Source: a bacterium
Lineage (GTDB): Bacteria > Myxococcota_A > Bradymonadia > UBA7976 > UBA1532
Assembly (NCBI GenBank): GCA_030427205.1
Contig: JAUHXC010000017.1
Coordinates: 147,807-211,806, forward strand
Length of the DNA stretch: 64,000 nucleotides
Direction: 5' to 3'
Below, piece by piece: positions 42,060 to 51,648 of this stretch (positions within the stretch are counted from its first letter, which is position 1; each line of letters begins with the position of its first letter). The position numbers and the translations under genes are program-made. The notes beneath the pieces were generated by a model. That model searched no databases, was not told where the DNA came from, and saw nothing but the letters and a program-made list of their open reading frames with translations.

Positions 42060-42989
42060 ATGACCGACCTCGACATCCGCTACACCAACGATTACGACAC
42101 TGCCTGCCGCTGGCGCGACGAGGGCTACGAGCCCGTCGAGTGCGCCTTCGGCCAGCACGGCTCGGTGCTCGGACGTTTCGCCCTCGACCACCACGGCACC
42201 GAATCCCACCGCGAGGGCGTCGCCCTGCGCGCGTGCCGCGACCACTTCGGCGCCCTGGCCGACGCGCCGCGCTTCGTGGTCACCGGCACCCCCGACGCCG
42301 ACGCGGTGCTGGCCATCGTCGCGCTGTCTGCGCGCGTCGACCAGAGCCGCATCCCGCCCGACTTCTACGAGCTGGTCGACGCGCACGATACCGATCCCAT
42401 CGGCAAGGACCTGCTGGCCACGCCCCAGGGGTTGCGGCTGGCCTGGTTCAACCAGCGGCCGGGGCTCTACCAGAACGAGGCGGGGTTCCGGCAGGCCATC
42501 GGGCACATGGAAGATCTGCTGAACGGGCGGGTCAGTCAGGCGAAGATCGACAAGGTGCACCGCGCCGATCTGGCCCGGCGCAACAAAGCCGCCGAGGGCG
42601 TCACGGCGATCTACGACGGGCGGTCGATCGAGCTCGACGTGCCCGCCGACGCCATGGCGCGCCCCGTCCTGCGCGGGGATCTGGCCGTCGGCAGCCGCCC
42701 GCGGATCGCGGTGGTGCACTGCGCCGTGTGGGGCTTCGACGTCTGGTACCGGCTGGCGCCGGTGGTGGTCAGCTACGCGTCGCGCATGGCGAAGGTCACG
42801 GTCGGTTGCCCCGATCGCGACACCGCCGAGCGCCTCTTCGGCCCCGGCGGCCTGGCCAACGTCTGGCCGTCTCTGGGCAAGGGCTGGGGCGGTCGGGAGA
42901 CCATCGGCGGCAGCCCCCGCGGCGAGCGGCTCAACGCGGGCGCGACCGGGCAGACGGCGCTGGCGCTGCTGGATCTGCTGAAGGCCTGA
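42060..42989 (+). CDS. DHH-phosphoesterase-like protein
   Basis: The 309-residue cytosolic protein carries LDHHGTESHR (D43-H44-H45), VTGTPDADAVLA and LVDAHDTDPIG. These recall the metal-binding DHH motifs of the RecJ/MYG1-type phosphoesterase superfamily. The C-terminal segment IGGSPRGERLNAGATGQTA could be the equivalent of the DHHA1 substrate loop. The ATG at 42060 (MTDLDIRY) or the one nine bases earlier may be the start; an extension to 41958 would overlap the divergent gene's promoter. The substrate is unknown and the family assignment is tentative. Confidence 0.5.
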   Translation: MTDLDIRYTNDYDTACRWRDEGYEPVECAFGQHGSVLGRFALDHHGTESHREGVALRACRDHFGALADAPRFVVTGTPDADAVLAIVALSARVDQSRIPPDFYELVDAHDTDPIGKDLLATPQGLRLAWFNQRPGLYQNEAGFRQAIGHMEDLLNGRVSQAKIDKVHRADLARRNKAAEGVTAIYDGRSIELDVPADAMARPVLRGDLAVGSRPRIAVVHCAVWGFDVWYRLAPVVVSYASRMAKVTVGCPDRDTAERLFGPGGLANVWPSLGKGWGGRETIGGSPRGERLNAGATGQTALALLDLLKA

Positions 42990-43110
42990 GCGGCGGCGCA
43001 CGCGAAAGAAGCTGCCCCCGAAACAAACTGCGCCCCGAAAAAAGGACGCTGCCGGCGCTCGGATACCCCCGACGACACTGCGGATGACCCGCAAGACTTC
43101 GGAGGATTCG

Positions 43111-43653
43111 ATGACCCCGCTCACCCGCACCGCTCTTCTCGTCGCCGCCTGCGCCCTCTTCACCGCCGCCTGTGGCGAGGCGCCGACCGTCGATGAAGGC
43201 CCGCAGCCGCTGAGCGAACCGGGCTGCGTGGCCCTCGCCGACGCGTTGGCGCACGGCGACGACTGGCGGGCCGGGCTCGAGCCGCTCGATCCGGCGCCGC
43301 GCCCCTCGGTGGCCAAGCCCGGCTTCACCATCCGGCTGTGGGTCTCGGCCGACGCCCTCGAGACCTACCGGGCGCTGGCGGTCGACGCCGAGGTGCCCGC
43401 CGCGTCGGCCGACTTCCCCCGCGGGGCCTCGGTCGTGCGCGAGATCTTCGACGCCGAGGGCAACCGCACCGGCGTGACGGCGACCTGCCGGGCCCAGGCG
43501 GGCTACAACCCCGACGTCGGCGACCTGTGGTTCGCCTCGCGCCCGGGCGACGCCGACAGCCTCGAGGTGGGGCGCATCGCGTCGTGCAACAGCTGCCACA
43601 CCCTCAACGACGAGACCGCGGGTCTCTACGGGCCGCTGATGCCCGCGGAGTGA
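43111..43653 (+). CDS. Cytochrome P460-like lipoprotein
   Basis: The 180-residue product starts at 43111 with GGAGG five bases upstream. A lipoprotein signal (LLVAACALFTAAC) leads to a small domain with FPRGASVVREIF, GYNPDVGDLWFA and the heme motif CNSCH. This layout is that of cytochrome P460/P460-like proteins, which bind a cross-linked c-type heme. It is about the usual length. The physiological substrate is unknown. Its 3' end overlaps the convergent glycosidase gene by 28 bp. Confidence 0.65.
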   Translation: MTPLTRTALLVAACALFTAACGEAPTVDEGPQPLSEPGCVALADALAHGDDWRAGLEPLDPAPRPSVAKPGFTIRLWVSADALETYRALAVDAEVPAASADFPRGASVVREIFDAEGNRTGVTATCRAQAGYNPDVGDLWFASRPGDADSLEVGRIASCNSCHTLNDETAGLYGPLMPAE

Positions 43654-44555
43654 TCACCCGGCGCGGGGATCGCGCTCGACCCGCCAGCGCCGGCCGGTCG
43701 TCTCGGCGGCGTTGGCCGGCTGACCACGAAGAACCCGGCGAACGACTGGCTGGCGGCGGTCTCGGAGAGCGCTACGCTCGGCGCGAGCAGGCCCGAGATG
43801 CCGCCGTCGAGATACAGCGCGTCATTGCAGCCGAGGCCATCGCGCAGCGCCGTCGCCAGATCGTGGAAGCGCGTCGGCCCGGCGGACAGCGCGATGACCA
43901 CCGTATGCGGGTCGCGCACGGCCACGGCGCTGCGCACGCGGCGGTGCTCGGAGTCGGGGGCGAAGGCCGGGTGGATCCGGCCCCGGTGCACGAGCAGCGG
44001 CCCGGACTGCACCGCGAGGCGCGGTGAACGCTCGGCGAACGGCGGTGGCGGCCAGTCGACTGTGTCGTCGATGCGGGCGCGTCCGCCGTCGAGGGCGAAT
44101 ACGCCGTTGGGCTCGAGCCAGAAGTTGCCTCGGCCCGCCGTAGCACGCTCGATCGGGGCGTAGGTGAGGCCGCCCTCGATGTGCAGCCCCACGGGGCGGT
44201 GGTCGACGTGGAACAAGCCGGCGTTGGTGGCCATGACCAGCCGGCGGTCGGTGGCGGCGAGCCAGCCGTCGAGGGCGGCGAAGCTGCGCACGGCGGACGG
44301 GCCGGGGGCCTGGCCGACGAGGTCGAGGCGGGCGCGGCGCAGGTCGATGGTCACGGTGTGGAAGAGCACGTCGCGGTGCCGCAGCTGCCCGACCTGCACG
44401 CCCGGCGCGGACACCGGCGGGCGCGGCGCGGCGGTGGGGCCGTCATGGGCGCCGGGCCGGTTGTCGGCGGGTACGGCGGCGACGGCGGCGGTGGCCAGGC
44501 CGGCGACGAGCAGGGTCAGGACGCGGTGACGCGTATGGCGGGCGAGCAGGATCAT
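43626..44555 (-). CDS. Phosphodiester glycosidase (NAGPA/DUF2233) family protein
   Basis: The 309-residue product starts at 44555 behind GGAGG. A signal peptide (VLTLLVAGLATAAVAAVPA) precedes a NAGPA-like domain: LVMATNAGLFHVDHRPVGLHIEGG, then NGVFALDGG, RSAVAVRD and NDALYLDGGISGLLAP with SFAGFFVVSRP. The N-A-G-(L/M)-F and Y-L-D-G-G motifs are the family's signature. Members cleave phosphodiester-linked sugars, some on cell-wall polymers. A longer frame to 45164 is a shadow of the GST gene. It overlaps the convergent cytochrome gene by 28 bp at the 3' end. Confidence 0.8.
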   Translation of the reverse strand: MILLARHTRHRVLTLLVAGLATAAVAAVPADNRPGAHDGPTAAPRPPVSAPGVQVGQLRHRDVLFHTVTIDLRRARLDLVGQAPGPSAVRSFAALDGWLAATDRRLVMATNAGLFHVDHRPVGLHIEGGLTYAPIERATAGRGNFWLEPNGVFALDGGRARIDDTVDWPPPPFAERSPRLAVQSGPLLVHRGRIHPAFAPDSEHRRVRSAVAVRDPHTVVIALSAGPTRFHDLATALRDGLGCNDALYLDGGISGLLAPSVALSETAASQSFAGFFVVSRPTPPRRPAGAGGSSAIPAPGDHSAGISGP

Positions 44556-44695
44556 GGGGCCTCCGTCCTGCGATGGTGGACGGGGCATCGGGCGTCGGGG
44601 CTGAGGGGCGCGGGCGATGTGGTGGCCGGATCGTGCAGATCCAGTGCAGGGGGGAGCGCAGGGGGCAGCGTAGTGGGGGGCTACAGCAGGCCGGC

Positions 44696-45436
44696 TCAGC
44701 CGCGCAGCGCGCCGTTGGGGTCGCCGCCGAGGCCTTCGATGTAGGCGTCGTAGATCGGGATCCGCGGCCCTTCGACCGCCAGCGTGCGCCACGCCTGCAC
44801 CGCGGGCAGGGCCCACATGGCGTCGGCGTAGGCCCGCAGGTGACGGGGCCAGGGGATACCGTAGGTGTCGAAGCGGGTCACCACCGGGAAGTACATGAAG
44901 TCGGCGATGGTCGGGTGCCCGAAGAGAAACGGCCCGCCGGAGCGTTCGAGGGCCTCGCTCCACAGCTCGTGCACCCGGTCGACCTCGGCGCGGGTCGCGG
45001 TGTCGGGCGCGAAGCCCTTCACCCGGGCGAACGGATGGCATGACAGGTGGGTGCGCAGCTGGGTGAAGCCCGACGCCATCTCGCAGGCCAGCGCGCGGGC
45101 CCGGGCGCGCTCGAGCCGGTCTGCGGGCCACAGCCGCGCCTGCGGGCGCTCTTCGTGGGCCCACTCACAGATGGCCAGCGACTCGTGGATCGGCACGTCG
45201 CCGACCCAGAGCACCGGGAAGAGGCCGGTGACGCTGCCCATGGTGCGCCGTCGGCCCAGGTCGCTCAGCGCGTCGGGGCCGCCGGTGGTGGTGCCGTCGA
45301 CCGGGGACTGATGCCCGAGGGTCGGCTGCACGGTGCGGGTGGTGAAGGGCACGCCGGCGTGGGTCAGCGCCAGCCAGGGGCGCATCGACCACGACGAGTA
45401 GCGCATGGAGATGACGACCATTTCGAGCGCGGGCAT
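44696..45436 (-). CDS. Glutathione S-transferase-like protein
   Basis: The 246-residue cytosolic protein has a thioredoxin-fold N-terminus with the bacterial GST motif YSSWSMRPWLALTHAGVPF (catalytic Ser in the SSWS loop), then GLFPVLWVGDVPIHESLAICEW (cis-Pro and glutathione-binding ES), and a helical C-terminal domain with ITIADFMYFP-like PTIADFMYFPVVTR. The start at 45436 (MPALEMVVIS) follows GGAGG. Length and motifs fit the yfcF/zeta-like group. The substrate is unknown. Confidence 0.85.
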   Translation of the reverse strand: MPALEMVVISMRYSSWSMRPWLALTHAGVPFTTRTVQPTLGHQSPVDGTTTGGPDALSDLGRRRTMGSVTGLFPVLWVGDVPIHESLAICEWAHEERPQARLWPADRLERARARALACEMASGFTQLRTHLSCHPFARVKGFAPDTATRAEVDRVHELWSEALERSGGPFLFGHPTIADFMYFPVVTRFDTYGIPWPRHLRAYADAMWALPAVQAWRTLAVEGPRIPIYDAYIEGLGGDPNGALRG

Positions 45437-45536
45437 GCGGCCTCCTCGGTGCTGAGCGCGCACGGTGACATGGGCTGCGCGGGCTGTCGACGCTGCTCTG
45501 GGCGGGCCACCGCCGCCGCGGCTGGGGTCGATCCCG

Positions 45537-45610
45537 TACAGGTGTTGGCTTGAATCCCGTGTGATTAAAAATGTACACATACTTTGAATCGTTCCCAGGC
45601 GAGGGGGTGA
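45537..45610 (+). promoter_or_regulatory. AT-rich promoter region of the surface-protein operon
   Basis: This is the only clearly AT-rich patch in the area, just upstream of the collagen/LamG gene (gattaaaaatgtacacatac). TTGAAT at 45551 is followed 18 bp later by TACACA, a weak match to a sigma-70 promoter. A GTGTG/CACAT half-palindrome surrounds the A-tract. GAGGGGG before the ATG at 45614 is the ribosome site. Confidence 0.35.
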
Positions 45611-45613
45611 CCG

Positions 45614-48487
45614 ATGCGATGTCTTCGATGGTTCGGATGGGCCTGTATCGGGCTCTTGATGGCTTCACCGGCCCTGGCGCTGCCCGACAACTTCGTGCAG
45701 GAGGGGCTGGTGCTCGATGGCGAGGGCCGGCCGATCGAAGGGGAGCACACCCTGCGGATCCGGCTGTACGACGCCGCCGCCGGCGGGCAGGTGCTCTTCG
45801 ACGAGATCCACCAGAACGTGCCCTTCTTCGAGGGCTACTACGCGGTGCAGGTGGGCGGCGAGGAGCCGCTGCGGGTGGATGTCTTCCGCCGGGCCGGGGT
45901 CTGGCTCGGCATGACGATCGACGGCGGCGACGAGCTGCGGCCGCGCACGCCGATCGCCAAGGTGCCGGCGGCCTTCACCGCCGACGTCGCCGACAACGCG
46001 GTGGGCAACATCACCCCGCAGACGGTGCGGGTCGGCGGGCGGTTGGTCATCGACGGCGAGGGGCGCTGGGTGGGTGATCCCGGCGGTATCCAGGGCCCGC
46101 AGGGTCCGCAGGGGCCGGTCGGTCCCGAGGGGCCGGAGGGTCCGCGGGGGCCGGCGGGCGGCAACGGCTCGCCGGATACGCCGCAGCAGGTGCGGGCCAA
46201 GCTTGTGCAGGTGGACGGGGCCGGCTCGGGCATCGACGCCGACGCGCTCGATGGCTTGCAGGCCGATCGCTTCATGCGCGTCGACCGCAACACCGGCACC
46301 ACGGGCACCCTGGCGGCGGCGCAGTTCCACATCAACATCGGCGAGCAGGGCGGCGCCCGCGGCTGGATGACCCACGGCATGCGCGTCGGCGGCGCGGGCA
46401 ACGACGGGGGCTACTTCGGCCTCAAGGTCGAGGGCGACAACCGGGCCGATACGGTCATCGCGTTCGGCGACGACGCCCAGGAGAATCTGCGGGTCATCTA
46501 CACCGGCTCCGGCGGCCCGGCCAACGGCGAGGAGCGCATGCGGGTGACCTCGGCCGGCGCGGTGGGCATCGGCACGGCGTCGCCGCGGACCCGGCTCGAC
46601 GTGGCGGGCGCTATCCGGGTGGGCATGGAGAACGCCTGCGACGGCAACCGCGGCGGCAGCCTGCGCTGGAACGGCCGGGCGCTCGAGCTGTGCGACGGCG
46701 CGAACTGGCAGGGGCTGGTGACCGGCGTGGGCGACGTGCTCGACATCGTGCGCGACGGCGACGGCGCGGGCAGCGGCCTCGACGCCGACCGGCTCGATGG
46801 GCTCGACTCGGCGCAGTTCATGCGCACCGACCGTGATACGGGCACCTCGGGTCGCATCGGCGCCAACGGCTTCGACCTGCGGGTGGGCGCGATGGGCGGC
46901 GCCAACCGGCCGTGGATGACCGACGGCCTGCGGGTCGGGGCGGGGGGCAGCGACGGGGCCTACTTCGGCATGAAGTTCGAAGGGGACAACAACGCCGACA
47001 CCGTGGTGGCCTGGGGCGACGACGCGGGAGACGACCTGCGGTTCATCTACGCCGACAGCGGCGGCCCGGCCAACGGCCGCGAGCGCATGCGCATCCTGTC
47101 GAGCGGGCAGGTGGGCATCGGCACCACGAACCCGCGGGCCAACCTCGAGGTCGCCGGGGGCCTGCGCATCGGCGCCTTCGCGGCGTGTGACAACACCCTC
47201 TCGGGCACGCTGCGCTATCAGAACGGGCGGGTCGAGGTGTGCAACGGCGGCGCCTGGCAGCCCTTCTTGAGCAACCCGGCCGACGTCGTCGCGGCGGTGC
47301 GCCAGGCGGACGGGGCGGGCAGCGGGCTCGACGCCGACCGCTTCGATGGGCTCGACAGTTCGGTCTTCATGCGGGCCGATCGCGATACGGGCACCGTCGG
47401 CGTCTTGACCGCGTCGCGGCTGCACGTCAACGAGGGTGCGATGGGCGGCACCCGCCGCGACTGGATGAACCACGGGCTGCGGGTCGGCGCCTCGGGCAGC
47501 GACGGGGCCTACTTCGGCATGAAGGACGAGGGCGGCAACAACGGCGATACGGTGGTGGCCTGGGGCGACGACGTCGGCGACGATCTGCGGTTCATCTTCG
47601 CCCGCAGCGGCGGCGCGGCCAACGGCGAGGAGTACATGCGCATCCTCTCGTCGGGCAACATCGGCATCGGCACCACCAACCCTCAGGCCCGGCTCGACGT
47701 CGCCGGCGCGCTGCGGGTGGGCAGCCAGGCGACGTGCAACGCCAACGCCGCCGGCGCGATCCGCTGGAGCGGCCTGCGCTTCGAGGGCTGCAACGGCACC
47801 CGCTGGGTGCGCCTGGACAACGACGCCGAGACCCTGCGCTTCGACGGCCTGCTGGCCCACTGGGAGCTCGACGGCAACTGGCGCGACAGCTCGGGCAACA
47901 ACCGCCACGGCGGCGGCGGTGGGGCGGTGCGCTTCGAGCCGACCGGGCTGAGCCAGTCGGCCTACTTCAACGGGGCCGGCGGCCAGAACGCGACCCGGAG
48001 CTACGGGGCCTTCCCCAACCTCAACCCGCGCGACGCGGTGACGGTCTCGGCCTGGATCCGCTCGGCGCACAACAACCGCTACAACGGCGTGTGGCAGATG
48101 GTGAGCCACTACAGCACATGGATCCTCGGCACCGGCTGCTGGGACTGCAACAACATGTGCTTCATCATCCACGCCAACAACGGCTGGAACTACGGCAGCT
48201 GCTTCGCGGTGCCCAACCCCCAGGAGTGGCATCACTTCGTGGGCACCTTCGACCGCAACAACGGCGGACACAAGTACCTCTACGTCGACGGCGTGCGCCG
48301 CGACAGCACCCAGCCGGGCAACCGCCAGATGACGGCGGACGGCGGGCCGATCGACATCGGCCACCGCGAGTGCTGCGATCACGGCAACTTCAACGGCTGG
48401 ATCGACGACATCCAGATCTACGACCGGGCGCTGTCGGCCAACGAGGTGCAGCAGCTCTACAACAGCTACGCAGGGCGGGTGCGATGA
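45614..48487 (+). CDS. Exported collagen-like, repeat and LamG-domain protein
   Basis: The 957-residue product has a signal peptide (CIGLLMASPALA), an N-terminal beta domain (about 23-150), a short collagen stretch of Gly-Pro-Gln/Glu triplets (about 157-180), and three copies of a roughly 183-residue module. Each module opens DGAGSG-DAD--DGLD, continues with a Y-F-G-(L/M)-K segment and closes with VGIGT--PR--L-VAGA-R(V/I)G, as in phage tail-fibre-like proteins. A C-terminal LamG/concanavalin-like domain follows (about 745-950: HWELDGNWRDSSGNNRHG, WHHFVGTFDR, GWIDDIQIYDRALS). It is probably a secreted or surface adhesive fibre. Its stop overlaps the next gene's ATG (ATGA), so the two are coupled. 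Confidence 0.75.
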   Translation: MRCLRWFGWACIGLLMASPALALPDNFVQEGLVLDGEGRPIEGEHTLRIRLYDAAAGGQVLFDEIHQNVPFFEGYYAVQVGGEEPLRVDVFRRAGVWLGMTIDGGDELRPRTPIAKVPAAFTADVADNAVGNITPQTVRVGGRLVIDGEGRWVGDPGGIQGPQGPQGPVGPEGPEGPRGPAGGNGSPDTPQQVRAKLVQVDGAGSGIDADALDGLQADRFMRVDRNTGTTGTLAAAQFHINIGEQGGARGWMTHGMRVGGAGNDGGYFGLKVEGDNRADTVIAFGDDAQENLRVIYTGSGGPANGEERMRVTSAGAVGIGTASPRTRLDVAGAIRVGMENACDGNRGGSLRWNGRALELCDGANWQGLVTGVGDVLDIVRDGDGAGSGLDADRLDGLDSAQFMRTDRDTGTSGRIGANGFDLRVGAMGGANRPWMTDGLRVGAGGSDGAYFGMKFEGDNNADTVVAWGDDAGDDLRFIYADSGGPANGRERMRILSSGQVGIGTTNPRANLEVAGGLRIGAFAACDNTLSGTLRYQNGRVEVCNGGAWQPFLSNPADVVAAVRQADGAGSGLDADRFDGLDSSVFMRADRDTGTVGVLTASRLHVNEGAMGGTRRDWMNHGLRVGASGSDGAYFGMKDEGGNNGDTVVAWGDDVGDDLRFIFARSGGAANGEEYMRILSSGNIGIGTTNPQARLDVAGALRVGSQATCNANAAGAIRWSGLRFEGCNGTRWVRLDNDAETLRFDGLLAHWELDGNWRDSSGNNRHGGGGGAVRFEPTGLSQSAYFNGAGGQNATRSYGAFPNLNPRDAVTVSAWIRSAHNNRYNGVWQMVSHYSTWILGTGCWDCNNMCFIIHANNGWNYGSCFAVPNPQEWHHFVGTFDRNNGGHKYLYVDGVRRDSTQPGNRQMTADGGPIDIGHRECCDHGNFNGWIDDIQIYDRALSANEVQQLYNSYAGRVR

Positions 48488-51400
48488 CGGGGCGAAATGG
48501 GCGGCTGGCTCTTCTTCTGGGGGCCTGCCTGTGGGCCTGGGGCTGTGACGACGGCGGCGGCGAGACGCCGGCGCCCATCCCCGACGAGGGCATGACCGAC
48601 GGCGCGGTGGAGACGCCCGATACGGCGCTGCCCGATGTGCAGGTCCCCGATACGGGGGTGATCGACGCCACGCCGCTGCCCGATCTGGCGCCGCCCGACG
48701 CCGCGCCCGACGCGGCGGTCGAGTGCCGCGTCGACGACGACTGCCCCGGCGCGCAGCTGTGCGACGCGGGCGTCTGCGCCGAGGCCGAGGGCTGCGGCGA
48801 GGACGCCGACTGCCTCGACGACCGCATCTGCCTCGACGGGGCCTGCGCCGAGCGCTGCCGGCAGGACGCCGACTGCCCCGGCGCGCGGGTCTGCGACGTC
48901 GAGAGCGGCCGCTGCGGCGAGCCCGACATGTGCTTCGTGCGCGCCGACTGTGATGCGGGCCGGGTCTGCCTCGACGGGGCCTGCGCGCCGGCCTGTACCC
49001 CCGACGGGTGCCCCGGCAGCCAGGTCTGCGACGGCGAGAGCGGGCTGTGCGCCGAGGGCGAGACCTGCGCGGCCGAAGACGACTGCCTGGGCGATCGCAT
49101 CTGCGTCGCCGCTGCGTGCGCCGACCGCTGCGGCGAGGACGCCGACTGCCCGGGCACCCGCGCCTGCGATCCGGTCAGCGGGCGCTGCGACGAGGCCGAT
49201 CCGTGCTTCGCGGCGGAGGACTGCGACAGCGGCCGGCTGTGCGTCGACGGCATCTGCATCGACGGCTGCGACGAGGTGCAGGGCTGCCCCGGCGGCGCGA
49301 TCTGCGACGGCGACGTGGGCATCTGCGTGCCGCGCTGCGACGGGGCCAACCCGTGCCCCGGCGGTGAGTTCTGCGACGGCGGCAGCGGGCGCTGCCTGCC
49401 GCTGCCCGCCTGCGACAGCGACCTGGACTGCCCCGGCGAGACCCGCTGCGACGCCGCGGTGGGCCGGTGCACCGACCAGCCCCTGTGCGTCCGCGATCAG
49501 GACTGCGGCGGCGCGCGGCGCTGCGTCGAGGGCACCTGCGTCGAGCCCGAGGTGTGCTTCGCGCCCGAGGATTGTGATCCCGGGCGGACGTGCATCGACG
49601 GCGACTGCGTCGAGGCCTGCCCCGGGCGGCCGTGCCCCGGCGCCCAGATCTGCGACGAGGCGACGGGCCTGTGCGGCGAAGGGGCCGGCTGTCGGGACGA
49701 CGTCGACTGCGTCGGCGCGCGGGTCTGCGTGCAGGGGGCCTGCACCGACCGCTGCGTCGAGGACGCCGACTGCCCCGGCGCGCGCAGCTGCGTCGACGGG
49801 CGCTGCCCCGAGCCGGCGCTGTGCTTCTCGAATGACGACTGTGATCCGGGCCGGGTCTGCCGCGACTTCAGCTGCGCCGCCGGCTGCCAGGCCGACGGCG
49901 ACTGCCCGGGCAACCAGGTGTGCGCCGGCGGGCTGTGCGCCGAGCCGATGGTCTGCGTCGACGACCTCGACTGCCTGGACGACCGCATCTGCCAGGCGGG
50001 GGCCTGCGGCGATCGCTGCGTCGAGGACGCCGACTGCCCCGGCGGCGCGTGCGACGTGGCCAGCGGCCGTTGCGGGCCGCCGGCGAACTGCGTGACCGAC
50101 GAGCAATGCCCGCCGGGGCTCGTCTGCGAGTCGTCGGCCTGCATCGAAGCCGAGTGCGCGACCCACGCCGACTGCCCCGATCGCTGCGTCGGTCGGCGCT
50201 GCGTCGACGGGCTGCCCCCGGCCTGTGGCGGCGACGGCGATTGCCCCGGTGCGCAGCGCTGCGCCGAGGGCGTCTGCGCGCTCGCCGGGCCCTGCGCCGG
50301 CGACGTCGACTGCCCCGGCGCGCGCCCGCTGTGTGCGGCGGGTCGCTGCGATCAGTGCCGCGGCGACGCCGACTGCGCGCCCGCCGAGGCCTGTGGGATC
50401 GGCGACTGCACCCTCGTGGACATCTGCGACGGCGACGCGGCGTGCCCCGGCACCCGCACCTGCGCCGACGAGCAGTGCGTGGCCGCGCCCTGTGAGGGCG
50501 ATCGCTTCGACGCGGTCGGCGGCGGGGTGCTGCTCGAGCTGCGCACCTACGACGATCTGGTGGTCTGCGACGGCCAGACCGACCAGCACCGGGTGGCGCA
50601 GCCGGCGGCGCGCGGCCTGCGCATCGACGTACGCCACGCCACCGGCGACCTGTCGCTGACCGTGCGCGACGAGCAGGGCTTCGACGTCATCGGCAACGGT
50701 CAGGGCACCGCGTTCGGTCGCGAGGTCGTCGAGCTGCCGTCGGTGGCCGCCGAGCGGGCGCTGCTGGTCGAGGTGTCCAACCGGGAGGGCCTCTCGGTGC
50801 CCTACAGCCTCGATCTGACGCCGCTGGACGCCGATGTCTGCGCCCGGGATCGGTTCGAAGGCCTCGCCGGGGACGACGTGCAGCCCGCCGCGAGCCTCGC
50901 GCCGGTGGAGGCCAGCCACCGCCTGTGTGACGGCGACGTCGACTGGTTCGCCGTCGACCTCGCCGCGGGGCTGCGGCTCTCGGTCTCCACCTCGCCGCAG
51001 GGGCCGGTGGATGCCCTCGGCCTGAGCCTGCACGCGCCCGACGGCGCCGAGATCGCCGCCGGCGCGCTGGGCGAGAACGGCGACCTCGCCGCGGCGGCCG
51101 ACGCGGTGCGCGACGGGCGCTACGGGGTCCGGCTGGCTTCGCTCGCGCCGACCCCCGGCGGCTTGGGCGCGCAGACGCGCTTCGACGTAGGCCTCGCCGA
51201 CGACGTCGGCCAGCTGGCCTGCGCCGCGCCGCTGTCCATCGAGCCGGGCGCGCCGATCGAGCTGCCGGTGGGCCCGGGCATCGTGCGCCTGCCCAACAGC
51301 TGCGGGGCCGGCTTCGGCCAGACCTGGATCGTGCGCTTCGAGCTCGACGCGCAGAGCACGGTCGATCTGCGGCTCGAAGGGCCGCAGTTCGGCGGCTCGT

Positions 51401-51579
51401 TGGCTGTGCGCCGGGACTGCGCCGACGTCGGCTCGGAGAGCGTCTGCGCCGGCGGCGACCCGATGGACATCGAGCCGCGGGTCGACCTGCTCGGCGCCGA
51501 GCTGGCGGCCGGCGCATGGTTCGCGATCGTCGAAGCCTCGCCCGGCGGACCGCTCACCCTGCGCCTCGACGTGCGCTGA
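48484..51579 (+). CDS. Large lipoprotein with about 20 Cys-rich repeats
   Basis: The 1031-residue product has a lipoprotein signal (LLLGACLWAWGC, lipidated C21) and an acidic Pro/Asp/Thr stalk. From about residue 79 to 675 it carries a run of Dickkopf-like Cys repeats of the form D-DCPG-RVCD---G-C-(E/A). The C-terminal part (675-1031) has two or three beta domains of the CDG-(V/T)D-(W/H)-V pre-peptidase type. It is anchored to a membrane lipid and likely exposed at the surface. It is translated in coupling with the preceding collagen/LamG protein, which suggests a common surface structure. No catalytic motif is seen. Confidence 0.75.
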   Translation: MTGRNGRLALLLGACLWAWGCDDGGGETPAPIPDEGMTDGAVETPDTALPDVQVPDTGVIDATPLPDLAPPDAAPDAAVECRVDDDCPGAQLCDAGVCAEAEGCGEDADCLDDRICLDGACAERCRQDADCPGARVCDVESGRCGEPDMCFVRADCDAGRVCLDGACAPACTPDGCPGSQVCDGESGLCAEGETCAAEDDCLGDRICVAAACADRCGEDADCPGTRACDPVSGRCDEADPCFAAEDCDSGRLCVDGICIDGCDEVQGCPGGAICDGDVGICVPRCDGANPCPGGEFCDGGSGRCLPLPACDSDLDCPGETRCDAAVGRCTDQPLCVRDQDCGGARRCVEGTCVEPEVCFAPEDCDPGRTCIDGDCVEACPGRPCPGAQICDEATGLCGEGAGCRDDVDCVGARVCVQGACTDRCVEDADCPGARSCVDGRCPEPALCFSNDDCDPGRVCRDFSCAAGCQADGDCPGNQVCAGGLCAEPMVCVDDLDCLDDRICQAGACGDRCVEDADCPGGACDVASGRCGPPANCVTDEQCPPGLVCESSACIEAECATHADCPDRCVGRRCVDGLPPACGGDGDCPGAQRCAEGVCALAGPCAGDVDCPGARPLCAAGRCDQCRGDADCAPAEACGIGDCTLVDICDGDAACPGTRTCADEQCVAAPCEGDRFDAVGGGVLLELRTYDDLVVCDGQTDQHRVAQPAARGLRIDVRHATGDLSLTVRDEQGFDVIGNGQGTAFGREVVELPSVAAERALLVEVSNREGLSVPYSLDLTPLDADVCARDRFEGLAGDDVQPAASLAPVEASHRLCDGDVDWFAVDLAAGLRLSVSTSPQGPVDALGLSLHAPDGAEIAAGALGENGDLAAAADAVRDGRYGVRLASLAPTPGGLGAQTRFDVGLADDVGQLACAAPLSIEPGAPIELPVGPGIVRLPNSCGAGFGQTWIVRFELDAQSTVDLRLEGPQFGGSLAVRRDCADVGSESVCAGGDPMDIEPRVDLLGAELAAGAWFAIVEASPGGPLTLRLDVR

Positions 51580-51648
51580 GGCGCCCGCCGGACCGCCGGC
51601 GCCATCCCCCGCCGCGCCCGCTCTCACCGCGCCGCAGCGCCGCCTCGC

